A stretch of DNA of 64,000 bases from Trichosporon coremiiforme (GCA_039545355.1 BCJJ01000027.1:525648-589647), one strand, 5' to 3'. Positions 9,650 through 20,482 are shown, numbered from the stretch's first letter. Numbers and translations are program-made. Notes: a model not told the origin generated them from the letters alone.

Positions 9650-10464
9650 TTATCTCTCCTCCGCGGTGAACTTGTGGTCCCCGATCTGGAGCATGTCAGG
9701 CCGTTTCCACGCCCCCGGGCCTGAGGTACCGGCCAGCGCGGCCTGGGACTCAATGATGCACGCAGCGCTATCCTAGCGCGGCTGGATGTTCCCAGTCGTG
9801 CGCCAGAGGTTTGCCATGGGCGCGGCTCAAGTCCAAGGCTTCGTGTACCCATACTCTGAGATCGAGTACGTGATCTCGCGCCCCTTGCCAGTCGCGACGA
9901 GCGCGTCGCGCATCTTCTCAAACGTCGGCTGATGCGCCAGCCCATCCTGGTCCGCAAGACACCAATCGTACTTAAGGTACTGCACGCCCCACGCCGCCAA
10001 CGTGTCCGCGTCCTGCTGCTCGTGCCCCTTGCTGTCCAGCCCGGTGCCGGGGTACTTGTCGTAGATCAGTGCGCACGTCCGCGTCCCCGGCGATCCGTAG
10101 TGGCCAAACTTGAGTCCTTTGGAGCGCACGTACGACGCGAGTGCCGCGATGCCGCTGGGGAACTTGGTCGGCTGCGCGCGCAGCGCCCCGTCCGCTCCGC
10201 GCTTGTAGTTCTGCCAGCAGTCGTCGAGGACGACGTACTCGTACCCGGCCGCCGCCGGGGCGGTTCGACGACCGCATCGGCGGCAGCATGCACAATCGTC
10301 TCGTTCACGGTGCACCGAACTGCCTTCCACGAGTTCCAGCCCATGGGCGGCGTGCGCGCGAGGCCATTGTCGAGCACGTTTTTTATCGCGAGGAGGAGAG
10401 CGGCCAAGACCGTGATCGCGGAGGTACCAGGAACGAGGAAAATGGCGTGCGGAGGCGCGTTGAT
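9650..10464 (-). pseudogene. GH27 alpha-galactosidase pseudogene
   Basis: The family core is clear on the minus strand: ARTPPMGWNSW, GYEYVVLDDCWQ, FPSGIAALASYVRSKGLKFGHYG, CALIYDKYPG and YLKYDWC, whose Asp is the GH27 nucleophile. The gene is broken in several ways. The frame changes near 10255, between the MGWNSW block and the DDCW block, with residues missing. A TAG lies in frame at 9773-9775. Past it, in the same frame, a PGAWKRPDMLQIG block still matches the family (normally ...WNDPDML...), then the frame ends at 9650 with the remaining C-terminal domain absent. The likely initiation site reads CACC-ATC at 10464-10462, one base from ATG, ahead of a hydrophobic signal-like stretch. Secreted enzyme in origin; non-functional as written. 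Confidence 0.8.
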
Positions 10465-11393
10465 GGTGGCTTGATGCGCTGATACGGCTGCTGACGTGAG
10501 GGTGAAATCGCGTTAGCCGGCCTTTTTGGACATTTATGGAGCAGCCGGCTACCACCGCCCACTTGGCGTGTTGCGTTCGGCGACCTGCCCGAATCGCAGG
10601 GGTCCGCTTGCGGACAAGATTAGATCCCCCAGCATCAGCACCCGGTGACATCCGCATGCTTGCATGCTTGCTTCGGCGGGACCACGTTGGGCCAATGTGG
10701 GGCCGCAGAGCCCTGGGATATCCCTGCGAGACCCCTCATGGCCCCTCATCCCCCTCATTCAAGCATAGGATTTATCGCGTACCACCCACAGACGCCCACC
10801 CACCGTTTCCTTGCTAACACGCCGTTTTCGCCGCACTTCCCGATATCGCGCCTCACCAGTGCTCAGTAAGAGTTAAGCGGTCGATCTTCGCGACCCCGCT
10901 AGACTCCCCTTAGCCCGAGCAACGTTAGCGCGCATTGGCAACCCTCGACGCCTCGAACGGGAATTTTCCCCCTCGAGCTGATCACCGGGCCTCTCGCGAA
11001 CGGGAATTTTGGCCTCGGCGTCATCAACAAACGCAAATGCGGGGCCGCGTTCTCGGCCGCCCCCGGGCTAGCCCGGCTCGCGCGACTCGTCGATCACTAA
11101 CGTTTGCAATCGTCCCTTGAGGTGTCCCGCCAAGCCCACGGAGCGTATGGAGCCCGAGCATACGCGCATTCACATACGGCTGGTACGCCTAGCGGGGCCC
11201 AGTACTTCCATTGGCCCCATTCAGCGACGGCAGCGATAGCGCCGCTTGCCCCGCCATGATCCGCCATGGGCCGCCGAGGAGCTAAGCATGATAGCCCGTC
11301 CGAAAGTGTATTTATGGCCGGGGTGTTATCCTTTCTTTCGTCGTTGGCCCCACGCACTCACCTCTTACTCATACCACTGCAACAGCAAGTAAC
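10465..11393. promoter_or_regulatory. Intergenic region between alpha-galactosidase remnant and sugar transporter
   Basis: About 930 bases between divergent genes. A direct repeat GAACGGGAATTTT occurs twice near 10955-11010. Several GC-rich palindromic words (for example GCATGCTTGCATGC near 10656) are present. No ORF with protein character. It is likely the upstream control region of the transporter. Confidence 0.35.
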
Positions 11394-13063
11394 ATGCCCG
11401 AGTCGGTGCACTCGATCGGAAAGGAAGACGAGAAGGTAGATGTTGCGCACATTGACCACGGCGTCGACGCTGCAACCGTCCTGTCGGCGGCGCGTCTGGC
11501 AGACCCCGGACCTGGATGGAACGACCCCAGGTGGTACAAGTTCATGGCCATCGTGACCATTGCGTGTGCCGCGTCCGCCGACGTCGGCTTTGACGGCACC
11601 ATCATCGGAAGCGTCAACAGCATGGACACGTTCCACAAGTACTTTGGCCTGTAGGTACCCTCCTATCAGTTACACGGCGCTAACGCGGCAGCGAGGACGC
11701 GCTGACGGGCACCAACATCGTGTTCGGCATCTACACTGTCGGAATGGTCGTCGCGTTCTTCCCCTCAATCATCATCCCCGACTGGATCGGCCGTCGCTGG
11801 GCAATGTTTTTCGGCAACGCTCTGCTCATCATGGGCTGCTTCATCAACGGCTACGCCAAGAACATGGACTGGCTGCTTGCCGGCCGATTCTTTGTCGGTC
11901 TCGGCGGCACGCTCGCCGGAACCGCGGCCAAGGTGTACCTTGCCGAGGTGTCTTCGCCGTGGAACCGTGGTTTCGTGCTCGGCCTCTGTAACTCCTGCTG
12001 GTACGTCGGCAACATTGTTGCGACGGGCGTGGCAATCCCGTACGGCCTCCGGAACGACGACTCGAGCTGGCGCGTCCCCTTCCTGCTGCAGATGACGTTT
12101 GCGGCGCTCAACTTCCTCTTCATCATGCTGTGCCCCGAGTCGCCGCGCTGGCTTTTCTCCCGCGGCAAGAAGGAGCAGGCCGCACGCATCCTCGCCAATC
12201 TGCACTCGCGGGACGACGACGTCAACTCGCCCCTCGTGCAGCTCACCATGGCCGAGATCGAGGAGAACATCAAGCTCGACGGCGCAGACAAGCGCTGGTG
12301 GGACTTCCGCCCGATCTGGCGCACCCGTGGCGACAGGTACCGTTTCGGGCTCTGTGTCATTGTCGCGTGCTGGGGCCAGCTCAGCGGTAACGGCATGGTG
12401 AGCTACTTCATGCCTTCCCTGCTCGAGAACGCGGGCATTACGAGCGGCAACGAGCAGCGCACCCTGACGCTCGTCTCGAGCGTCGTCGCCATGGTTGGCG
12501 CGATGAGCGGCGCCGCATGCATCGACTACGTTGGCCGCCGGCCGCTCATGCTCGGATCCGAGATCTGGGCCGCGTGCTGTCTCGGCATCATTGCGGGTCT
12601 CGTGCAGCCGCACGGCGTGCAGAACGACGCCCGCTCCAAGGCCGGTATCGCATTCATCATGCTCTGGAACGTCTTCTTCTCCTTCGGCTGGACACCGCTG
12701 CAAGGGCTCTATCCCGCCGAGATTCTCAGCTACGAAGTCCGCGCAAAGGGCATCGCGCTCCAGGGCTGGTGCGCCGCCGTCTTCTCCCTCATCAACACGT
12801 TTGGCATCCCCGACGCCATGAAGGCGCTCGGATGGAAGGTCTACCTCATCTTCATGTGCTGGGACGTCGTCGGCTGTGTGGTGATTTGGCTCTTCGTGGT
12901 GGAGACAAAGCAGCTCTCCCTCGAGGAGCTCGACGACGTCTTCGAAGCGCGCTACCCCAAGGCACGCAGTGTCGAGATTCGCCGCGAGGCAAAGCTCCGC
13001 GCAAAGGAGCACAGGGAGGCAGAGGGAGCCCTCCAGCTCCAGCCCGCGCAGATCAACGCGTGA
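11394..13063 (+). CDS. MFS sugar transporter (lactose permease/hexose transporter type)
   Basis: Two exons, 11394-11650 and 11692-13063, joined across a 41-nt intron (branch GCTAACGCGGCAG) into 542 residues. Twelve hydrophobic helices in two bundles can be traced. Sugar-porter signatures are present: GFDGTIIG in helix 1, DWIGRRWA after helix 2, VGLGGTLAGTAAKVYLAEVSS, PESPRWLF closing the first bundle, DYVGRRPL in the second, and a VVETKQLSLEELDDVF tail. The long acidic N-terminus and these blocks are typical of fungal lactose/glycoside permease-like members. Substrate is not readable. It lies head to head with an alpha-galactosidase remnant, which hints at a former galactoside-use pair. Confidence 0.88.
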
Positions 13064-13411
13064 ACAAATGGTGGATCGAATCGGATCTGTTAGGGAATCA
13101 TTTCGTAATAATCAAGCTTGTAAAACAAGGGAATGGGATGGATCAGTGGCTTATCTTGCAGACGTTGATGCATCGGAAAGTAACTGACTGAAACGCACAC
13201 TGACTGTGGGAAGCACCAGCACCTTGCACACACTTCGCACTCTGTGCGCTGCGGAACGTCGGCTACTCCATGTCAGCAACACACTGGCGTGGCGCGGCCG
13301 CTATCCTCTTACAAGCCTCTTGTGCTTGTTCCTTCCTCTTCATCCCATTGCCGACTTCAAGTGTCAAGAGAATGTGAGCTACCATCTCGGTATCCAAGCC
13401 GACTCTCAGAA
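13064..13411. other. Intergenic, no gene seen
   Basis: 3' end of the transporter and leader of the next gene. An open frame extends upstream of the ATG at 13412 but begins with a non-ATG codon and reads as leader sequence. Confidence 0.3.
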
Positions 13412-14020
13412 ATGTTCGACCTCTCGACCTCGAGCAGCGAGGGGGGCAGCTTCCACTCGCTTTCCTCGAAGTCCACCGACGCCCAGGCGTTCTTGCCCCT
13501 TCCGACCAAGTACCTCTCCATCACCGAGTACCTCCCCATCCTCAAGTGGCTGGCGGGCATCCTCTCGCCTCCTCCACCCACCCCATGGCGCACCTTGCGC
13601 GGCCTCCCTGCCATCCTGGACGCCTTTGAGGCTTATGATCCCGCCTTCCGCGCAAAGGTGGAAGCCAAGCTCGACCCTGACTTGCACGACTATGTCGTCG
13701 TTGGGCTCGAGGACATCGGCCCCGCCGAGCAGCGTACCAACGACATCTCTTCATCTGATGAGTTCCCGCCCCTCTTCAGCCTGGTCGATAAGCAAGCGCA
13801 TCTCTTCGCCTCTGTCGCCAGAGTCCTGGACGAACGTCTCTGTCCCCGCCACGAGAGGGTTCACGCCAGCCTCGTGGGCCAGTTCATCGACGCGGCGAGC
13901 CAGGAGGGGAGGAGCAACGTGTTCTTCGCCATGCTCGCGATGTCTGAGGATTTGAACAACGCGGAGGTGCGCGCGCAGCTTGACACATGGAAACTGGAGT
14001 GGAGGGCTCTGAACGAGTAG
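13412..14020 (+). CDS. Hypothetical protein, 202 residues
   Basis: Single exon from the first ATG in a good context. Acidic, helical-looking, with Ser-rich N-terminus (LSTSSSEGGSFHSLSSKS) and no transmembrane segment or signal peptide. Balanced composition and lack of low-complexity runs after residue 25 suggest a folded domain. I do not recognise the family. Confidence 0.65.
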   Translation: MFDLSTSSSEGGSFHSLSSKSTDAQAFLPLPTKYLSITEYLPILKWLAGILSPPPPTPWRTLRGLPAILDAFEAYDPAFRAKVEAKLDPDLHDYVVVGLEDIGPAEQRTNDISSSDEFPPLFSLVDKQAHLFASVARVLDERLCPRHERVHASLVGQFIDAASQEGRSNVFFAMLAMSEDLNNAEVRAQLDTWKLEWRALNE

Positions 14021-14629
14021 TGCTAAGCGCGTCGATGGTAAGGAGCGCACGGGCCACCGTGCCGTACTTCACTACCCACGTCAGTCGTCGTCAACCCCAC
14101 GTTCGACCTCAAGATTTTCGCCTGTATATCTGTGCGCTTTCAAGTGTAAAAGCATGCAGTAGTCGCTATGCATATGTCAACTCGTCAGGAGGGCACTGCA
14201 AGACATGCCTATGGCATGTGGCGGTGTGGCGCATTCCGCCGATCAAACTGGCCATTTTGCACCTGATATCAGCTCGCAACGGCAATCTCACCGGATACGC
14301 ACTCTCTAACCCTGGTGAACATCTGATTGATTGGTGAAGGCGGCCGTAATAGGAAAAATGAGCCGAAAGACGCCGATCTGATTGGAAAGAGGGTCGAAGG
14401 TACTCACAGACGAGCACACATGCCGCTCGATGAGGAAGGTGTGGATGACTCGACAACCATCGATGAGGACGGGAGACCCACAGGTAGGATGTACTTTCAG
14501 ACTGTGTGCCTCTCTGTCCATCAGTGAACACCACAAGATGCTAGATCAGAACCCAACAGATCAGTACATAACCGGCCGATCTTGACAGGTCTGACATTGC
14601 AGTTCACTCACAACCTAGCCAACAGCATC
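14021..14629. other. Intergenic / possible 5' exon of next gene
   Basis: A short possible coding exon ends at about 14483 (donor GTAGGA) and could splice to TTCACTCAC at 14603 in frame with the next gene. This would extend its N-terminus by about 25-30 residues (in-frame ATGs at 14430 and 14445). Otherwise nothing seen. Confidence 0.3.
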
Positions 14630-15333
14630 ATGGAGTCCACTCTAAAGCCCTACAAGAGGCTCATCAGCGATCACTGCCACCGCCTTTACGTCAACTTCAC
14701 GAAGGAGCATGAGTGCACGGAGTCTGAATATTTGCACGGTTTCTTTGGGAGGCGGATCGGCTGTCCTGCCGACTTGAAGTCGGAGATGGAGTATCTCGGT
14801 CTCGATATCATCGATAAGAAACTCTACATTGCCAAGCTGGAGAAGCAGATCAGGATCTTCGTGACTGCTCTCAATCCCATTGGTAAGTTTCCAAGCTTGA
14901 AACGGACTTGTTTCGCCGGCTGACATCAGGGAATGCCCAGGATAACCTCGAGGGTGTCAAGGCTCTCGCCCTCAGCAAGGCTCACGAGCGCCGTATGCAG
15001 ATTGCCGAGCTGCGGAGGGGCTACACTGTTGACCATGTTGCCAGGACCAACAAGACCAAGGCTGCGAAGAAGAAGCGGCCGCGGAGGTCTCCCCAAGAGA
15101 CCCTCAAGCGAGAGGTCCAGGCCCTTTCCCTTGAGAAGGCTTGTCAAGATGACCTCATTGAGCTGTATAAGGTCGAGTTGAAGGACCTGCATGAGCAGTA
15201 CTGCGATCAAGGTGGGTAGTAAGTAGAATCAGCGCTAATCACAGGTGATAGTGCCTCCGACGAGCCCACCCAGAACAAGCGGGCGACCAGCGACCATGAC
15301 GACTTCCTCCCTTTGAAGCGCCGCCGCACTTGA
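14630..15333 (+). CDS. Hypothetical nuclear-type coiled-coil protein
   Basis: Three exons: 14630-14882, 14930-15211 and 15245-15333, with 47-nt and 33-nt introns that keep frame. About 207 residues beginning MESTLKPYKRLISDHCHRLY. Heptad-like charged helices dominate. Two basic clusters (KAAKKKRPRRSP and LKRRRT at the extreme C-terminus) look like nuclear localisation signals. No DNA-binding fold is recognisable. It is the first of three neighbouring plus-strand genes with Lys/Arg-rich, disordered tails. An extra 5' exon is possible. Confidence 0.6.
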
Positions 15334-15865
15334 TGGCACCGCTCGCTTCAGCCTCCCGATCCGTTTTCTGTTTCCCTGGCCCGAGTATTCAAGGACGTTG
15401 GTGCTTCCTGTTGGCAGGACTTTTCCTCCTTCGAGAGTGCTTTAGCTGTTTTACAAGCTGCTCATCTCATTACTGTGTCAAGATAACGCTGTCAGGCAGA
15501 GCAGGTATCGCAGTTTGGCAGTGTAGTTGTTTCGTAAACTCGTTGTACGGGGCGCTATGCAGTTGCTGGTTCTCAGATCCGAATGTACACTCTCGCACGT
15601 ACGCTTCACAGGCCCTCCAAGCATGTGCAACACGAAGCCGGATCTGATCACGCAGTCCGTCTCGCCCTTTCGCACAGAGGTGACTGTGTTTGCGTCGCAC
15701 TATTCAGAGCATAGGATTGCCAAAGGGGGGGAACCGTTCGATGTGCGTATGTGTGGCCACAATCCATAGCACAAAAACCCCATCACTCAACTCCTCACAT
15801 CGCCCATTCTCTCACCTCTACCTTTCGTAAGTGGCACAAATGTTCATTGTGCTGACCGCTAGGCC
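15334..15865. other. Intergenic, no gene seen
   Basis: About 530 bases of balanced composition with a short CT-rich leader just before the next ATG. No supported gene. Confidence 0.3.
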
Positions 15866-18397
15866 ATGAGTCACCCGTCCTATGAGGTGATAATCACTGC
15901 CGAAAAACGGCTCGAAACTGCAAGTCGAGCCGCCTGCGAGGCTGAGAGCAGCCTCGCCGAGGCTCAGTTGCAGTTCGACGCCACCGACCTGACATCCCTT
16001 CCACAGCCGAGCACTTGTGTAGGGGGCTCGGAGGCTCGCCTCTACACCGCCCGGGACACGGAGAAAAAGGTTAGGGCTCTCGTCACTGTTCACCGAGAGC
16101 AACTTGAGACCGTCTACGGCCCCAGAAACGATGAGTCGCGCACCCTGGCGGAGATCGCGGAGACACACAGCGAGCTCATTGCCCTCCACCACATCAACCC
16201 CGTGGAGGTCCACCACCGCGGCTATACCTGCGCAGAGAGCTGCTGGACCTGTCGTCGTACCGGAATGTCAGCCTGCCGCATGCTCCCCGGTGTACCAAAA
16301 TGCGCAGGTTGCGTGGATAAAGGTGTCTCGTGCACTACCTCCTCTGATCCCGACGACTTTGGAGAATTTTACAGCTCGATCGAGCTCACCCACGCCGAGC
16401 TGGTACAGTTGGGAGTTTACCCGGCCGTTCCAGCCAGCCAGTGGAAGAAGAAGAGAGGAAAGCGACCCTCGAGCACCACCGCAGCCCAACTTCTTCCAGC
16501 CGCCGTCGAGGACGAGGACGATTTGCACGACGACGACGACAACCTCACAGGTGATCCCGGGGCCGCAGCCCGAGCGCTGCGACGTCAAGCTATCATGAAT
16601 CCGAGGACGCAGCAGCTTCCTGATGGCACTTTCGTTGCGCCGCCCAAGCCCAGCCACTCACACAGCAGTAACCTCCCTCCAACCGAACTGCCCGCGCTTG
16701 ACGCCCTTGATGTCCCCCGCGATGGAGTCGCTCAATCCACCGGTGCTCGTTTGGCACCTTTGATTGCCAACACGCCGACTCCCCGCCGCAATCCTTCTCG
16801 CAGCGCCCGAGCTCGCGCCAAGAAATCGCCCCAGAAGCCAGTCCCTACGGCTATTGTCGTCCCTCAAGGCGGACTCGACCATGCTGCTGCGTCAGGGTTA
16901 CTGCGCTCCATTACGCCCCCTCCGGAGGCTGACCAACGTGAGGCACCGAGCACAGAAGTGATGGACGCCGAAGGCAGTGCCTCAAGGTTATCCTCGCCAT
17001 CTTCACTCTCCGAGCTCTCAACAGGCAGCGCAGCACTGCCCGCAGACTCAGCAGGCTTGGAAGCCGGTCGCCGCCGCTCAAGCGCTCCATCCCCAGCTGA
17101 AGCCCCAGCTGAAGCCCCAGAGACTGCCAATCCCACCAGGCTCTCTGATGTGAACTCGGATACCATCCAGTCCCCGTTGAATCTCATCGTGCACGTGGCA
17201 TCGCTAGAGACGCCTGCCGCCGCTAACGACGGGGCCGCCTCGTCGAACTACACCCGAAAAAACATTACGGCTCCCTCGCTGTCGCGTAGTGTTGCTCACC
17301 ACAAGACGAGGATTGCTCCTGGTGTCCACGGTTCTTCGTCCAAGTGCACAACTAGTCCTGCGTCTCGCTCGAAGAACACCGACCAAACTGTTTTACTCCG
17401 CGTCCTGCCCAAGCTCGTGACGCGGCTGCCCCATCCCCCCCATGCGCCGTACTCTGCCGCCGCCAGTATCTCGCCCTTTAACCCGCAGCGTCAGAGGAGG
17501 CTGTGGTGGAAGTCCCAACCAGCAGCTGATGATGTCTCCAACCAGCCTGCTCCCATTGCTCCTGCCGAACAGAGCGCCAGGGGCAAGGACCTAAAACGCA
17601 CCGAGCCCCCCACAGCCGACCACGCGAAGAGTCCGGGGCGGCCCAAGTATCCTGTAATCGACAAGGGCAAGAAGCGCGCGCGAGAGGTAGAGTGCCCACC
17701 CGAGCCCTGGGAGAACGGCCACCGGCGCACACTATCCTACCGTTCGTCCGCCCGGTTCGATCAGGGCTACGCAGTCATCTACGGCCACACCAAGCTCCCA
17801 TCTCCGTTGCCCGATAGCAGCCCCACCTTGGGCCCCCGAGTCGCCCCACCGGTCACGCGAATCGAGGTACCCAAATCCAAGCTTCGCCGAACCGGTCTTT
17901 TCGAACCTGACCGATACACTTTGCCCTACAATGATTCGGCGCGCCTCGACACTGTCCGCCGCGAGACCACCGAGGGCCCCTCCTCGGATGGGAGGCTGCT
18001 GTTCAACAAGTATCCTGCCACAGATCTCCCCTCCGCACTGCGGCCAGCCTATGCGTCCTTCTCGACCGCTGTTCAACCCGATCGTCGTGTTCCCGCCCAC
18101 CTGAGCTATCGCCGTGCCACGATGCAGGACCTGACGCCCATTTTCCAGCGAGCCGTTCAAGCTTGCAGCAACGTGTACCGCCAGTACCTTGCTGATAAGA
18201 CCGAGCTGGACACTCTGAACGACACGTTCCGGGCCGCCGTGGCCGACGGCGACACTGTTGGCGCGCAGTCCGCCTTCTTCCAGGTGGCTGCCAAAGCCTT
18301 GCTGAAGTTGAACGGTAAGGCGAAGAAGGGCGTCGAGCAAGTAATGGAGGACTTCAGGCAGGTGTGCATTCTGATTGAGAAGAAGAGGGCCGTGTAG
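15866..18397 (+). CDS. Large hypothetical protein with Cys cluster, 843 residues
   Basis: Intronless frame from an ATG after a pyrimidine-rich leader. Residues 1-110 form a predicted helical hairpin (TAEKRLETASRAACEAESSL...). Residues about 120-152 contain a Cys cluster, CAESCWTCRRTGMSACRMLPG then CAGCVDKGVSC, which resembles but does not match a Zn(II)2Cys6 binuclear cluster. Residues about 190-640 are disordered, rich in Pro/Ser/Ala and with basic patches. The last 110 residues (LTPIFQRAVQACSNVYRQYLADKTEL...) are a helical domain. The layout suggests a nuclear regulator or chromatin protein, but nothing in the sequence proves it. Confidence 0.65.
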   Translation: MSHPSYEVIITAEKRLETASRAACEAESSLAEAQLQFDATDLTSLPQPSTCVGGSEARLYTARDTEKKVRALVTVHREQLETVYGPRNDESRTLAEIAETHSELIALHHINPVEVHHRGYTCAESCWTCRRTGMSACRMLPGVPKCAGCVDKGVSCTTSSDPDDFGEFYSSIELTHAELVQLGVYPAVPASQWKKKRGKRPSSTTAAQLLPAAVEDEDDLHDDDDNLTGDPGAAARALRRQAIMNPRTQQLPDGTFVAPPKPSHSHSSNLPPTELPALDALDVPRDGVAQSTGARLAPLIANTPTPRRNPSRSARARAKKSPQKPVPTAIVVPQGGLDHAAASGLLRSITPPPEADQREAPSTEVMDAEGSASRLSSPSSLSELSTGSAALPADSAGLEAGRRRSSAPSPAEAPAEAPETANPTRLSDVNSDTIQSPLNLIVHVASLETPAAANDGAASSNYTRKNITAPSLSRSVAHHKTRIAPGVHGSSSKCTTSPASRSKNTDQTVLLRVLPKLVTRLPHPPHAPYSAAASISPFNPQRQRRLWWKSQPAADDVSNQPAPIAPAEQSARGKDLKRTEPPTADHAKSPGRPKYPVIDKGKKRAREVECPPEPWENGHRRTLSYRSSARFDQGYAVIYGHTKLPSPLPDSSPTLGPRVAPPVTRIEVPKSKLRRTGLFEPDRYTLPYNDSARLDTVRRETTEGPSSDGRLLFNKYPATDLPSALRPAYASFSTAVQPDRRVPAHLSYRRATMQDLTPIFQRAVQACSNVYRQYLADKTELDTLNDTFRAAVADGDTVGAQSAFFQVAAKALLKLNGKAKKGVEQVMEDFRQVCILIEKKRAV

Positions 18398-19087
18398 TTA
18401 TGTTGTGCTGTAACTGAGGTTGCTATCGCTGTTCGTGGGTCGTGTCAATAGCCCTGGCCTTATGTATACCCTGTCTATAGCTGTGGCGGATCAACGCTTT
18501 TGCATGGTTTCACGAGGTTTTCACTCCTGGCGTTACACCCTGGCCGGTGAACACATTGCAACAACAACTTCAGAGGCTGCGTTTCAACTAAGTTGTTGAT
18601 TGCAGAAGACGTCTGAAGGATGAAGGAGGGCAGGCCGCGTGGTCGTCCGTGGCACGCAGACACCCGAGTAGCTCCCGGTCGCGTCACCTCTGGACACACA
18701 TTGCGACGCGTCTGATGCATGCCGCAGTACAGGTGTCCCCGACAGCAGTGCGGGCCAGGCGGCGCACACTTGCTCCCTCGTACCCCCATCAGCCTTCCTC
18801 TGTGTCTATACCTGCTCTGCCTCGTCACCGTCATTTCTCCCCTCTCCACTCGCTTCATCATTCTTCTCTTTCTCCATTCTCATCATTCCTCACTTCCCCA
18901 TTCTCTCATCATTCTCCTTTTGTCTCCTCATTACCCTCGTCCCCTTTTACTCCAACATCCCCCTTACTCTCTAAACTCGTCACCCGAGAACCCTCGAAGC
19001 CACCCTCAACCCCTTGGAATCCTCAACTCATCAATCCCCTCGACATTTTTGTCCCGCACCTTCGAAGCATCAAGAACCCCCTGCGCC
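18398..19087. promoter_or_regulatory. Upstream region with long pyrimidine-rich leader
   Basis: The 3' half (about 18770-19080) is strongly C/T-rich and A/C-rich, typical of a leader/promoter in these fungi. An open frame runs through it in phase with the next gene but is low complexity, so the later ATG at 19088 is preferred. Confidence 0.35.
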
Positions 19088-20161
19088 ATGTCAGACGCTC
19101 TCCCCAACCGCGCAGAGCTTGAGGAGAGACTTGCGCATGCGCAAGCCGCCTATGAGTTGGACAACACAGCGTACCTGGCCATCTGCCGGCAGCCCATTGC
19201 CCTGGGCACGCCAAACCTCTACAGCCAGCGCGACCCGCGCAAGATCCACCTGTTTATGGCGAAGTACCGTAGTGGAGAGGAGGTCGAGGCGCTCAAGAAG
19301 GCGATCAAGGCACTCGACAATCCTGCCGCTACTGATGGTATCAAGGTGACTGTGCAGAAGCCCACACCCAAGCCTTCGCCCGTCATGGAGCGCGGCCGCG
19401 TCTGGAACCTGCCGGCGGCTGGGATAGACGTCGACCCCGCGTGGGAGAAGACCACAGTTCGGGAGAAGACTCCCGCTGAGGAGGAATCTCCCACCGAGGG
19501 GACCGAGACCACTGACGCGGAGGCAGCTGCTGCGCTGATCATCGAGAGAGTCAGCAACCTGATTGTCTCCGAGCCCAGTCTCAAGGAGGAGTCGAAGGCG
19601 AAGGGCACCCTCTACGCCGAGATTTGCAGGCGCGGAGCTCTGACTCTTTTTGACCAGGAGCTCGCCGACAAGCGCTATAAGAAGATTGTGACGGGTAAGA
19701 AGGGGAAGCATGTGAGGTTTGCTGCAGTCTACAAGTCCCAGACTAAGGACTCCACGCCTGCAGCCAAGCATACCGAGTCTCAGAGCTACAGTCGTTCTGA
19801 CGTCAAGACCATCAAGCCCACCAAGTCCACCAAGTCCGGCAAGGACGCCAAGGAGTCCAAGATTGAGGGCAGCTTTACCCAGCACCGCACCAACGACAAG
19901 ACCGGCAAGGACTCCGTCTCCATGCACAAGTCTGACCTCAAGAACCTCAAGCGTCCCCTCTCCGACGTCGGGAAGTCCGAGGCCGAGTTCGAGCCTCGGG
20001 GCGCCAAAAAGCCCAAGAACCCCTTCCGCCCCATGGCGCCCAACAAGCCGCTGAAGACTCCCAAGCCCTTGCAGCCCATCAACCCCCGTCGCCCCCGCAA
20101 GCCTTGCAACCCGCTCAACAAGCCGAGCTGGGACGATGCTACGTTCGGAGTGCATTCCTGA
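19088..20161 (+). CDS. Hypothetical Lys-rich protein, 357 residues
   Basis: Starts MSDALPNRAELEERLAHAQAAYELDNTAYLAICRQP, an N-terminal helical segment similar in style to the one opening the 843-residue protein upstream. A middle segment (LYAEICRRGALTLFDQELADKRYKKIVTGKKGKHVRF) looks structured. The C-terminal 140 residues are Lys/Ser/Pro-rich with repeated KPxKxPKP and PRRPRKPCNPLN motifs, so probably disordered and nucleic-acid- or chromatin-associated. Family not recognised. Confidence 0.6.
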   Translation: MSDALPNRAELEERLAHAQAAYELDNTAYLAICRQPIALGTPNLYSQRDPRKIHLFMAKYRSGEEVEALKKAIKALDNPAATDGIKVTVQKPTPKPSPVMERGRVWNLPAAGIDVDPAWEKTTVREKTPAEEESPTEGTETTDAEAAAALIIERVSNLIVSEPSLKEESKAKGTLYAEICRRGALTLFDQELADKRYKKIVTGKKGKHVRFAAVYKSQTKDSTPAAKHTESQSYSRSDVKTIKPTKSTKSGKDAKESKIEGSFTQHRTNDKTGKDSVSMHKSDLKNLKRPLSDVGKSEAEFEPRGAKKPKNPFRPMAPNKPLKTPKPLQPINPRRPRKPCNPLNKPSWDDATFGVHS

Positions 20162-20482
20162 GACTCCGCATGATGTCCTCGAGCCTTGGACGTCGTATAA
20201 TCTCTGCAACCATGGTAGGAGGTAGGGGGCGGTTGCTTCCGCCAGGTGGGGGCCGCACGGTCCGCCGCACCGTGAACTTATCATCTGCTCCAAGACCCGG
20301 CAGCACAATGACGGCCATTCTACTCGATCTCCAAACGACAAGCAGGGCTGGACCCGACAGAGAACAAGGGACTTTCGGTTTTCACACGCTGTACACATAT
20401 CATATCATGCACACTCCTTTCCTTTAATCTGCTGACAACGTTTTACCACATGTCTTCTTTTACTTAACAACTTAGGGGCCGG
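20162..20482. other. Convergent intergenic region
   Basis: Lies between the 3' ends of the Lys-rich protein gene and the enoyl-CoA hydratase. AT-richer near 20400-20470, consistent with polyadenylation signals. No gene seen. Confidence 0.3.

Noticed and set aside
11765..13012. 415-codon minus-strand ORF opposite the sugar transporter
   Set aside because: Shadow frame; low hydrophobicity, no domain, and the plus strand shows clear MFS signatures.
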